Of a DNA stretch of 64,000 nucleotides, positions 54,922 through 64,000 are shown one piece after another (the stretch's first letter is position 1; each line of letters starts with the position of its first letter). Position numbers and translations under genes: made by a program. The notes below the pieces were generated by a model, which made no database searches, was not told the DNA's origin, and saw only the letters and a program-made list of their open reading frames with translations. The stretch lies in the NCBI GenBank assembly GCA_035610835.1, contig CM069449.1, forward strand, positions 37,989,098 through 38,053,097, read 5' to 3'. Source of the stretch: Ophiura sarsii (Eukaryota > Echinodermata > Ophiuroidea > Amphilepidida > Ophiuridae).

Positions 54922-55388
54922 ACCCCAACGCTTCAAAGTGTCTGGTGAAGTTGCGACAACAGCATAACTGACAACAGTGTGAACAGGATGTAGTTTTTAC
55001 ATTGGCTTGATATGATCCAAACACCATCAAGACTATGCACGTTCTACGAAAGTCGTCGATGCAGCGCCAACACCCGGTCATGGTTTTCGATGTCATCACT
55101 GTCAAAGAAATAATGTAGCAAATCTTTTCCCTGTACTTTGTCAATAGGAAATAAATAAATGTCTAAAGGCCTTCCCCTATGACATGGTGATGATCATCAT
55201 CATCCTTCGACTGCATGCATGCAGAGCAGGCGACAATGCACAAGTGTCTTCGTTAGGGCGGTTCAAAGCAAGAGTGATTATCCTATCTGTCGTTCTTGAG
55301 TCATGCCTTCATTTTACATCAAGTCAAATCTTCAACGGGGATGCAATTATTTACTTGACAAGGTATTTGTATTAATGGTATTAGTTTG
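54922..55388. other. No gene recognised
   Basis: Short ATGATGATCATCATCATCC block near 55188. This would be the downstream side of the GPCR-like gene, but no polyadenylation signal was assigned with confidence. Confidence 0.3.
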
Positions 55389-56430
55389 TCAATCGAAATT
55401 ACCTAAGGTCTTTAACAATGCTTCTCGGAAAGCTTGTCGATAAAATCTACTACTGAAACCGTAAATGAATGGATTAATTGAAGAATTCACAAGAACCATA
55501 ACACGAGTTATGCCGAGCAGGATCAAATAATTTCTCTTTGATATAATTTCAATTCCAAAATAGCGTAGTAATAACATAATTCCAATACTCGATTTGGTAC
55601 TTGGCACAAAAAGAAAATGGTGCCGTTTATCATGAGTAAGCGAGTTACTTGTCCACGTACTTTGTCAACATGATTGCTATCTGTGGTTACTGATGAACGA
55701 TTCCCAAGTTTTCTTACAATCTTGACATACGCCGTCAGGGTTACTATTAATGATAACACATATGTCGTAATGATTAAAGCCATAGCGATGACAACAGCAT
55801 ATGGTGTTAGCGTCGAAAAAGTACGATACATTTGATATGTTTCGCTGGCAGTATGGTCGTTGTCAGGCCACCGAAGACACAAGACAAGAAGTTTACCCAT
55901 CCATATCGATGTAACAGTGGCTAGACCAATTGACATTGTCCATATGACACATACCCACTTGATTGTATGCCCGGCACCTTGCATTAGTCTATGTCTCATT
56001 GGATGACATATAGCAAAGAAACGTTCCATAGACGTTATTGTGACGTTGGCGATCGAAAAGTAATTCAAGAAATACAAAGCAAAGTACAAAAGGTAACAAC
56101 CAACCGAAGTCTGAAATGGATAATTCATGTCCAGTTTAGAATGGGCTTGCAGCATGAGATATACAGACAGTGGAAAAAAAGCAACAAAAGAACGTCACCG
56201 ACTGCCAGGTGACAGGGAATGAAATTAGCAGCTGTGCGCATTCTTTGAATTCTTGATACTGTATGGAGGAATGACCCGTTCGCCAATAAGCCAATGATAG
56301 TTACACATGGAACAACGACTAAGCCTATAAGCTTATCTGTTTCTGACCATATCCAATTCTGTACCGTGTCTTCTGTTATGTTCACTGTATTTGCTGATGA
56401 GCATTGGCTGTATTCTGAACGGGTGTCCAT
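55389..56430 (-). pseudogene. Class A neuropeptide-receptor-like GPCR, broken by two frameshifts
   Basis: Three overlapping frames together give one seven-helix receptor. Frame 1 (56430-56125) has an N-glycosylation site NIT, TM1 with GLLANG and TM2 with LAVGD. Frame 2 (56155-55523) has the TM3 cysteine (VGCYLLYF), ERF for DRY followed by FAICHPM, TM4, the loop-2 cysteine, TM5 and TM6 with CQVP. Frame 3 (55607-55389) has TM7 NSSINPFIYG and SRFYRQAF. The ERF-AICHP and NSxINPxIY signatures are typical of thyrotropin-releasing-hormone, neuromedin and related peptide receptors; the ligand is not predicted. Both shifts equal one missing base, near 56148 and 55560, and no splice sites fit. It may be a young pseudogene or a gene with two sequencing gaps. 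The truncated LINE begins about 60-100 bp upstream, head to head. Confidence 0.8.
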
Positions 56431-56485
56431 CGTGTGTCCTTCCAGCCGTTACTGTCACATAAGATGCGGTGATGTATGCGTGTAG

Positions 56486-58657
56486 TTGTTCACCATTTCA
56501 ATTTCCAATTATTGTAATTGGAAATGCTATTTCTATCTAGCAATACATGTCAATATTCTTTCGAATATTGACTTTATAAATAGTGATACTGATTCTTGTG
56601 TTGAATTGTATGAAAATATTCTTCAGACTACATTAGACAAGCATGCTCCTGCAAAAACCCGCACTGTCAAACTTAGCACCGAATCGCCCTGGTTCAATGA
56701 TGATATTCGTGCAGCCAGAAAGAAACGTCGTCAGCTTGAGCGTAAGTGGCGTAATAATGGAAAACTTGCAATCCATAGGCTTGAATATCAAAACCAACAT
56801 GCTCTTGTGAAAAGTTTGATAACAAACTCAAAAATAGACTACTACTCGGGTCAAGTAAACGAAAGTGCTGGAGATCAAAAGAGACTTTTCAATGTTATTG
56901 ATAAACTTCTTCACAAGTCAAAAATACCTGTACTGCCCTCTTCAGATTCTGATAAATTGCTGGCCATCAAATTTGCCAACTTTTTTCGGGAAAAAATTGA
57001 AACCATTCGGAAAACCTTCAACATTGATTCTACATGTGCCTCATCAAATTCATCCTGCTTGATACCTAAATTAACTGCATTTGCACCCACCAATGATGAA
57101 GAGATCAAAAAAGTCGTCATGAAATCACCATCTAAATCATGTGAACTTGATCCTCTGCCAACATCATTGATGAAAGACAATATTGATATTTTTGTACCAT
57201 ATATAACTAGCATTGTTAATAAATCGCTGATGACAGGTACTTTCCCTCAAAGTCAGAAAATTGCATGTGTTCGTCCTCTCATCAAGAAGCCTAGTTTGGA
57301 TAAGGACATCTTAAAAAACTACAGACCGATTTCAAACTTAAAATTTCTCGGAAAGACGATTGAAAGGATTGTGTCAAAAAGAATATCTGATCATATTAAT
57401 ACCAATTCCTTATCGGATCCATATCAATCTGCATATAAACAATATCATGGAACAGAAACCGCTCTTCTCCGAGTAAATAATGACATTCTCACTGCTCTCA
57501 ACAATGGACAAATTACAGGCTTAATTCTCCTGGATCTAAGTGCTGCATTTGACACTGTTGACCATAAAGTTCTCATCTCTCGTCTTCATGATTATCTTGG
57601 CATTCAGGATCTTGCTTTGGATTGGTGCAAATCCTACCTTTCCAACAGACCCCAATATGTTCGCATTGGTACTGCTACTTCTCATCCCACTGTGCTTGAT
57701 TATTCTGTTCCACAAGGATCTGTGCTTGGACCGCAATGGTTCACTGTATACACTTACCCTGTCCGTGACATCATTCTTCGCCACAAATTAACCTATCATG
57801 TTTACGCTGATGACACACAGCTTTATTTGTCATTTGATTCATCTCAACAAAATGCTGACTCTGCCATAGCTACCCTTGAACTATGCATCGATGAAATTCG
57901 TAAATGGATGAAATCAAACTTCTTAAAGCTAAACGACGAAAAAACTGAATTTCTACTGTTTGGATCCCACCACCAATTGTCTAAGATAAACATTGAACAC
58001 GTGCATATCGGCGACTCCAAAATTGCCTCAGTTGCCAAAGCTCGGAATCTGGGTGCAATTTTCGACTCTTCCATGACTATGAAACCACACATCTCCAATG
58101 TCATTCGTTGCTCAGCATTTCAACTACGTAATATCAGCAGAATCCGCAAATATCTTAGTCGTGATGCTACAGAACAATTAATTCATTCGTTTATAACCTC
58201 TCGTCTTGATAACAACAATGCTCTTCTTTATGGATTACCAGCTAATGAACTCTATCGTCTTCAGAAAATTCAAAACACTGCAGCTCGCATTCTCACATTC
58301 TCTAAAAGATCTTACCATATTACGCCAATTTTAAAGGGACTCCATTGGCTCCCTGTAGCTCAGAGAATTGTTTTCAAAATATTGCTTATTGTATATAAAT
58401 GTATCAATAATGTTGCCCCATCATATTTATCTGAATTGTTATCAAACTATGTGCCAACTCGCACTCTTCGTTCTGGACAAATGCAACTTCTTCAAGAAAC
58501 TATATCTAAGCGCTCTTGGGGAGACAGATCTTTTGCTATTGCAGCTCCTCGTCTCTGGAATGAACTTCCTATCCATATTAAAACTGCAAAAACTGTTACA
58601 ATCTTCAAAAAACTGTTGAAAACACATCTGATGTCTGAGACATTTTGTAATAATTAA
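56486..58657 (+). CDS. CR1/L2-like LINE ORF2: end of endonuclease region and full reverse transcriptase
   Basis: A 723-codon open frame. Homology-like sequence starts near residue 27 with the linker after the endonuclease (LDKHAPAKTRTVK, about 51-63). It continues through SPWFNDDIRAARKKRRQLER, reverse transcriptase motif A FDTVDHKVLIS (about 354), motif B VPQGSVLGP (about 408), catalytic YADDTQLYLSF (about 439), and the C-terminal signature HWLPVAQRIVFKILLIVYKC (about 619). The endonuclease domain is missing, so the copy is 5'-truncated and cannot nick its own target, although the polymerase frame is intact. The first ~25 residues read from flanking DNA, so the start codon is artificial. A 3' UTR follows, ending in a (TTA)n tail at about 58752-58778. 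GPQWFT in motif B is an unusual variant of GPLLFT. Confidence 0.9.
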   Translation: MFTISISNYCNWKCYFYLAIHVNILSNIDFINSDTDSCVELYENILQTTLDKHAPAKTRTVKLSTESPWFNDDIRAARKKRRQLERKWRNNGKLAIHRLEYQNQHALVKSLITNSKIDYYSGQVNESAGDQKRLFNVIDKLLHKSKIPVLPSSDSDKLLAIKFANFFREKIETIRKTFNIDSTCASSNSSCLIPKLTAFAPTNDEEIKKVVMKSPSKSCELDPLPTSLMKDNIDIFVPYITSIVNKSLMTGTFPQSQKIACVRPLIKKPSLDKDILKNYRPISNLKFLGKTIERIVSKRISDHINTNSLSDPYQSAYKQYHGTETALLRVNNDILTALNNGQITGLILLDLSAAFDTVDHKVLISRLHDYLGIQDLALDWCKSYLSNRPQYVRIGTATSHPTVLDYSVPQGSVLGPQWFTVYTYPVRDIILRHKLTYHVYADDTQLYLSFDSSQQNADSAIATLELCIDEIRKWMKSNFLKLNDEKTEFLLFGSHHQLSKINIEHVHIGDSKIASVAKARNLGAIFDSSMTMKPHISNVIRCSAFQLRNISRIRKYLSRDATEQLIHSFITSRLDNNNALLYGLPANELYRLQKIQNTAARILTFSKRSYHITPILKGLHWLPVAQRIVFKILLIVYKCINNVAPSYLSELLSNYVPTRTLRSGQMQLLQETISKRSWGDRSFAIAAPRLWNELPIHIKTAKTVTIFKKLLKTHLMSETFCNN

Positions 58658-58780
58658 GTAGTTTTATTGTTGTTTATCGTTTTCTATTATATTGTATTTT
58701 ATGTTTGTGCCTTGAGCGCTCTTATTTAGAGTGGATATGTGCCTTGTCACTATTATTATTATTATTATTATTATTATATT
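58658..58780 (+). mobile_element. 3' UTR and (TTA)n tail of the LINE at 56486
   Basis: CCTTGAGCGCTCTTATTTAG, then AGTGGATATGTGCCTTGTC and (ATT)n. The order of a GCGC hairpin followed by (ATT)n is shared with other CR1/L2-like tails in the window. The end of the ATT run at about 58778 marks the 3' insertion boundary. Confidence 0.75.
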
Positions 58781-61078
58781 CTGTAAACAATTCCCGTAGC
58801 TTCAGGGAAGCTTCAAGGATACAATTAGAAATTATCAATGTAATTCAAGTAATTGTTACATTACAAATATAGTGTGTACCATGGGCACGATAAGTATGTT
58901 TGCAATGTTCTATTCTTAAAGTATTGTAAAACGAATTTCAATTGTAGTAACTCTAGTTATCGTATAGGCCTAAGTTAAATTTAATTTTACTAATAGTTTT
59001 ATACTTTCGCCAAGTAATGTTGGACGTGAACATTTCAGAACAATCTTAGTTAAAAAGTTGTCATTGCATGCGGGAGTAGTTTATTAAGAATGCTAGAAGA
59101 TTTGATTATAACATTCAAATAGAATTACGATAGAGCTCCTATCTAATAAAGAATTTAACAATAAAGATGTTCAATGTATTAATAAAATTCTTCAATTGGT
59201 CATCACAATCATGTCACAATTAATACATAATAATGCATTTCCCGTTGCTTCATTTCCTGCTTTTTTACTCAGCGTTTATGACTGTGAATATCATGTCGTT
59301 GACATTATTGAAGAAAATTGACAGAAGTCATTTATGGCCATGTGTTTTGAACTGACCACCCGAAAAGGTTGGCGGCGTTGCATTTTTGGTGACGAATCAT
59401 CCATCTCTCTCTATTAACTCAACAACTAAATGTGGTAGAGCTATGTTTAGGTATAATTTGAAAGCTTATTTATCTAGCTACACTGTGTGAATAAATCAGG
59501 TATTTCTATAACTGTTTGGCTGAGCTATGATTGATTATATTTCGAAAGTCAAGGGTGGCGGCGGTGGCGGTAGCGGTGGCGTTGTGTACAATCTCTATGG
59601 GGAATATAGAAAATGCTCCCAATTATACGTTCAAATTACAATACCTCCTCATCTCTGTATGGTACAAACATGATTTTGCTCTCATTTTATAGATTGTTTT
59701 ATATTCTATCAGTTTCTGTTTCAACAAACGTGTCAACTATTACGTAACAATTGTAATCACGAATCGATTGCATTGTCCTTGGCTTTTCCCCTATTCACTA
59801 CACAGTGAACTTGCCCTAATTCATCGGTTTTACATAAATGACTATAACAACAGAATTATTCAACCGATGATAGCAAAATTATACATTTTTGGAAAGCTCT
59901 CGAATAGGGGGATTCAAAAATGCCGCTTAAATCAGGAAAGGGTGAATAGCCAAAAAATATATGTGAAAACTCTAATAAATATGAAATGTAAACGTTTGCG
60001 CTCATTTACTTCCCGATATAGAATATTTCAACAAGTTACCCTTGACAAACATTATGTTCTGATGGGTAAATTGCATGAGGAACTAATATGCACAGTAAAA
60101 TGATGATTGGGATAGGAATTTAAAAAATATCGAGCATTAATCAAAATATGAAAAAAAATCTATATTCTTTGAACATTCTTAATCACAAGATATTACCATT
60201 AGGTCATATGCAAATTCCAATCGCATATTTGGATTCCTTTTGAGATTTCCGTTCAGAAAATATATACTTTTTATGGGGTAGAACAAGTAATTATTGCGAT
60301 ATGCTAATTCGAGTCTCAGATGGTGTAAAATGTAAAAATCTGGACATGCAACGGGTGGCATGTTCAAAACACAATGGCCTTATCGTAATGGGCGATCTTA
60401 TCATCTTTTCAAAGGTACGACGTGTGTTTGAACATATGTTGTACTTCCATGGTCAAAATGGTATTCTATAATCATGTGAGTAGTATACCAGGTAGGTTTA
60501 TGGTAGGTTTGGGAGGAGAAAATCGGGAGCAGGATTTTTGATGATATCATGATCTGGCGGAAGTGGCGTGAATGACAGGAAATCTCACCTTTTTGAAACC
60601 AAACCCTGCTCTCTGATTGGCCAATTGAAGGGAGTTGATTCAAATTAAGCGTCAAACGATCATACGCGATGTGTAATTAAAAGGCTGCTTCCGGATTTGG
60701 GAGGAAACATTTGAGAGGGAAAGGCACATCTGTGTGTATGACCTAATATAAAAGTAAGTGAGACTCGTTCAAGCTTTTGTTTCATCATTGGGTATAGGAT
60801 AAAATATTTATTCGATTCCCTCTTCGACATTTTCATAATACCATATTATACTCTTGTTTGTTTTAATGACGTATCCTTGGATACGAACATGGTCGTAACA
60901 TTATATACATTGTCGTAATTACATACACACATATCTAGTGGATAAATATTGATATGATAGGAAACAAGTTGTTGTTTTTAATATCGAAGTACTTTCCATT
61001 CCGGCATCACTTCATTGATTTATTCTCAAAAAACTATCATTTACACATAGTGTTAGATTGTATTTTGACTAAAGTGCT
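58781..61078. other. No gene recognised; short GGCGGT repeat
   Basis: GGTGGCGGCGGTGGCGGTAG-type trinucleotide repeat at about 59553-59582. A 111-codon plus frame at 59768-60103 is open but shows no domain and ordinary AT-rich composition. The rest is unique AT-rich sequence. Confidence 0.35.
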
Positions 61079-61430
61079 CAACAAAAGAAAGTCATACACT
61101 TTGTTTATGTACCATAGATTAACTTCCGATTATTTTTTGACCAAACAGGCTATAATAGACATTTAAAAGGATCTTTTACTAGGCACAATCTGGTACCAAA
61201 CTTGCCACCAAGCAACAAAGATAATCCATGATTAGCTCCATTTAATGAAAATCCGTGCCGTTTCCAAATTCACATTTTCAACAAACTACGCGGGGAGAAA
61301 ATACCACATGTTACCTGTTCACAATCGAATAGCCCGCTCGCTCAGGCACGAACCAACGCAGTTTCACTGTGTGATCAATATCCCTTTCATTACTAACCAT
61401 TCAAGTGCCACACACAGCATTTTCATGTGT
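61079..61430 (+). repeat. Foldback-element arm (CAACAAAAGAAAGT family), copy 3
   Basis: CAACAAAAGAAAGTCATACA, TTTGTTTATG, GACCAAACAGGCTATAATAG and TGGTACCAAACTTGCCACCA follow the same order as 43641 onward. Near 61410, GTGCCACACACAGCATTTTC appears inverted relative to copy 1, suggesting part of the second arm. Confidence 0.65.
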
Positions 61431-61652
61431 TTTTATGTTTTTATGTGTCAGCCATGATATATACTTGTGCAGTAAAACAATCAGCGAGAAAAAGCAGTTT
61501 TCCCGTTTTGTTGAAACGTGGTAGATATCGTGCTACACCTTCAGATCGCCGGTATTATCATTTTACAACTTTATAATGTAGGTTGAAATTCTTTCTAACA
61601 CGTGAATTCTATATTCAAATATTATAATTGGTTCATGGTCTTTATCTTTTAA

Positions 61653-62060
61653 CTATTCATCGCTGTCATCCGAAGTGTCCATCATCTTCATATTAGAACC
61701 CCGGATTGGAACAGGCCATTTGGTTTGATATTTAGCCACCACTCGTTTCACGGCTTTACAAATGTTTACGCCTTTGTCCATTTTCTCTTCCAATTCATCG
61801 ATGATCTCTTGATAAGTGTCATCATTCTTCAAATGTACCCAATACCATGAAAATTTCCTTGGCTCGCTCTTCTTCCATTCCCTCGCTGATGTATTTTTCA
61901 TATTTGTCTTCTCTCATCTATTCAGTGGCTTCGTTGACTAATTCGTACCAATCGTTATATAGGCAATAATATTGTCTTCCAATTCCTCATTCTTCATCCG
62001 ATGACGCGTCTTCTTCGTCTTCTTCTACTTTAGAATCTTCAGTTTTGGACCGATCTGTTT
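61653..62060 (-). pseudogene. Acidic, coiled-coil-like protein remnant, frameshifted
   Basis: The longest piece (61901-61653) holds DDTYQEIIDELEEKMDKGVN, then ICKAVKRVVAKYQTKWP, ending MDTSDDSDE. In the next frame upstream (about 61970-61830) the sequence reads YNDWYELVNEATE, stop, MREDKYEKYISEGMEEERAK. Further upstream is an acidic stretch SKVEEDEEDASSDEE (near 62000-62040). The repeated Asp/Glu-rich ends and the switch of frame suggest a decayed coding sequence, possibly of viral or transposon origin. I do not recognise the family. Confidence 0.4.
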
Positions 62061-62170
62061 GCGAATCATCCGAATCCACTATTCTTGGTCTGAGTCGGTT
62101 TTCTCTCGTTCAGATTCCTCGTCAGGATAACCATTTGTACAAATTACTGCTCGACATAGAAACACTATAA

Positions 62171-62590
62171 AGTGTTAATTTGACATCTCTGAAATTATAT
62201 TCATGAATAAGTTTATGTCAAAACACTCAGGGGTCTACGGTCGGTCGGGGAGGTTAAAAATAAGGATGCCAACTAGCTTAACCGCTAAATATTGGATAGC
62301 CTAGATTCTTAATTTTTTTGTTTGTTAGTGTTGTCGCGTTTTATTCCGTTGAGGGCGCTATACGGAATAAAAGCTAATATGTGCAGTAACCTGTAGAACT
62401 AGCTACTGTTATACTTGCATACATGTATATAGGATATATACCGAGTCACTTATTATATTATATTCATGAATAAGTTTATGTCAAAACACTCAGGGGGTTT
62501 GTGGTCGGGGAGGTGAAAAATAAGGATAAAAATAAAGATGCCAACTAGCTTAAACGAGTTAAACTAGCTTAAACAGTCAACATGAATAAT
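62171..62590. repeat. Direct repeat, offset about 280 bp
   Basis: TATATTCATGAATAAGTTTA plus TGTCAAAACACTCAGGGG, then GGTCGGGGAGGT, AAATAAGGAT and GATGCCAACTAGCTTAA occur at about 62197-62285 and 62460-62575. The second copy carries extra AGCTTAAAC repeats. Confidence 0.75.
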
Positions 62591-63164
62591 CAGCCACAAT
62601 TTCCCGGATTTATCAAAATGACTATAATGTCCAATTGATAGTGAACTATTACAGTCCAAATTTATTTCATGGGATGGTTTTGACACCATTACCAAGTGTC
62701 CTAATACTTTTGGTTGCTAGTGTATACATGCTGCGCTGGAGGAGGGGTCGAATCCCGTCATCGCCAAGTCCCGCAAGAGTCGGTCTGAGCCGTCTCAGCT
62801 TAAATTACCCAGACTGCAGAGCGGGCCTCCTCTGGTTCGATTGCCGGTTTTTTCGTGACGGGAAAAATGTTGGGATTCGCACATTTTCGATCCGGGTACT
62901 TTCAGTATGGTCATGCTAATTAAGCAGACGATAATTCAAAATGGCGATTTTCTTGTACTTACGATAGCCAGCGTTCGGACTAAAATTGTAGCTTTACGAG
63001 TAATCCTCGACATATGGTCCTCAGCCAAAATATTTTCCTCAGAGCTATACCTACATTTCTGTATATGTGACTATTTTCCATCTCTGAAGAGCGCATAGTA
63101 AACAGCATTTATACGTCCGGGAAATGGATACGATCATTTTTTTTCTTCGTACACAATAATCTCT
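62591..63164. other. No gene recognised; isolated B-box-like motifs
   Basis: GGGTCGAATCCC (near 62746) and GGTTCGATTGCC (near 62834) look like tRNA B boxes, but no A boxes or stems accompany them. Confidence 0.3.
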
Positions 63165-63410
63165 TTGAGCACTTTTGATTTTCTTTTGATAATGTGTATT
63201 TACCTCTTTTGGAATATGATGTTGCTCTGACCGCTGGTTTAAAACACCATTGAATGTGTATATTCATTTTCAATGGGTCAAAAGCCTGCGATCAGAGAGA
63301 CATTCGCGATGATTCGCCTGATGATTGAACAAAATGACCGCATGAGATTGTCCATGGAACTTTAGAGTAGCGATATATTCCGGAAGGTCTATACCTCTGA
63401 ATTTTTGAAT
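63165..63410. repeat. Dispersed repeat, copy 2 of 14420-14665
   Basis: Same order of blocks: CTCTTTTGGAATATGATGTT, CTGACCGCTGGT, AACACCATTGAATGTGTAT, CGATATATTCCGGAAGGTCT and ATACCTCTGAATTTTT. Identity is roughly 80-85% by eye. The flanks are unrelated. Confidence 0.75.
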
Positions 63411-64000
63411 TTTTAATATTATAATAGATGAATATTCAATGAAAATTCCATTACGTCACCATTTCCGGCATGAACCGAGCTTCAGACTCCAACACAGCAC
63501 AGCATCGCGTCCGTGCGCTATGTAAGAGCCTAAAGGAATCAGTCTAAGACATTTATCCAGTTTACTTCTAATACAAAGAAGTTTACATACAAATATTTAC
63601 GTGTATATTTACTGATCCGTCAATTGACCGAAACTATATGCATGACTGTCGTGTAGCGTAGTTGCGGCAGTCATTAATGCATGCGGAGATGCAACTTGGG
63701 TGTAAAAGACTGCCGTGTAGTGAAAATGCACAGACTAGGCCTATCTGAAATATCTGAACAAAAAGGTTAATAATAATAATAAATTACTATAATTAGGGGA
63801 GGAGGTCTAGCACAAAAAGAGCATACTATTGTTCAGTGAATTTCTTTCTTTCGCCAAGGAGATTTTTCTAATTTCTGAAGATCAGGCTGCGTACATCATG
63901 AAGTTCTGATTTCTCTTACGATTTAAACACTGCAATAACATTTTAACAAACTATAATTGCTTATAATTTTCCAATTTGGGAAAACTTTTATTTTACTTAA
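63411..64000. other. No gene recognised
   Basis: CATGACTGTCGTGTAG and AAGACTGCCGTGTAG recur at about 63640 and 63707, and AATAATAATAAA at 63770. No coding signal to the window end. Confidence 0.3.

Noticed and set aside
59768..60103. 111-codon plus-strand ORF
   Set aside because: Ordinary AT-rich composition, no motif, and no support from neighbouring frames. Left as non-coding.

Overview
The window is animal nuclear DNA, AT-rich and almost empty of ordinary genes. The lineage cannot be fixed from the sequence alone. Class A GPCR genes on single open exons, Penelope-like, CR1/L2-like, RTE-like and L1/Tx1-like retroelements, many short inverted-repeat transposons, long poly-C/poly-G runs and the frequent word TAGGCCTA together suggest a marine invertebrate, most probably a deuterostome such as an echinoderm. 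That is inference, not proof.

Host genes are few. A rhodopsin-class GPCR occupies 48021-48992 (minus). A second, neuropeptide-receptor-like GPCR occupies 55389-56430 (minus) and is split over three reading frames. A possible single exon lies at 10461-10556 (minus). Degraded coding remnants lie at 34010-34359 (cysteine-rich) and 61653-62060 (acidic). There are no rRNA genes, no convincing functional tRNA genes and no CRISPR array.

The rest is layered mobile and repetitive DNA. From 1 to 14 kb there is a terminal-inverted-repeat element carrying a tRNA-like cassette, an RTE-like remnant, a complete palindromic mariner-type element, a CR1-like 3' end abutting three tandem histone-type 3' stem-loops, a GIY-YIG Penelope-like element with its 3' end duplicated in inverted orientation, and a 49-bp minisatellite. 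From 14.7 to 22.3 kb an old minisatellite array was split by a 5.7-kb hAT-type insertion and by a mariner derivative. The hAT-type insertion itself contains further elements, including a small inverted-repeat element that was broken by an L1/Tx1-like LINE.

From 22 to 36 kb there is a series of small inverted-repeat elements, one with a clear 8-bp target duplication and an internal cruciform. From 36.4 to 40.5 kb there is a CpG-rich patch, a 25-bp tandem repeat and a ~160-bp satellite with a recent 321-bp higher-order duplication. From 40.5 to 46 kb palindromic elements are packed almost end to end. From 46 to 58.8 kb lie the two GPCR loci, a SINE that ends at the start codon of the first, several tRNA-like SINE heads, a 98%-identical inverted pair and a 5'-truncated LINE with an open ORF beside the second GPCR. 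The last 5 kb is sparse.

The genes do not form a pathway. The coherent story is the order of nested insertions and how some of them abut the receptor genes.
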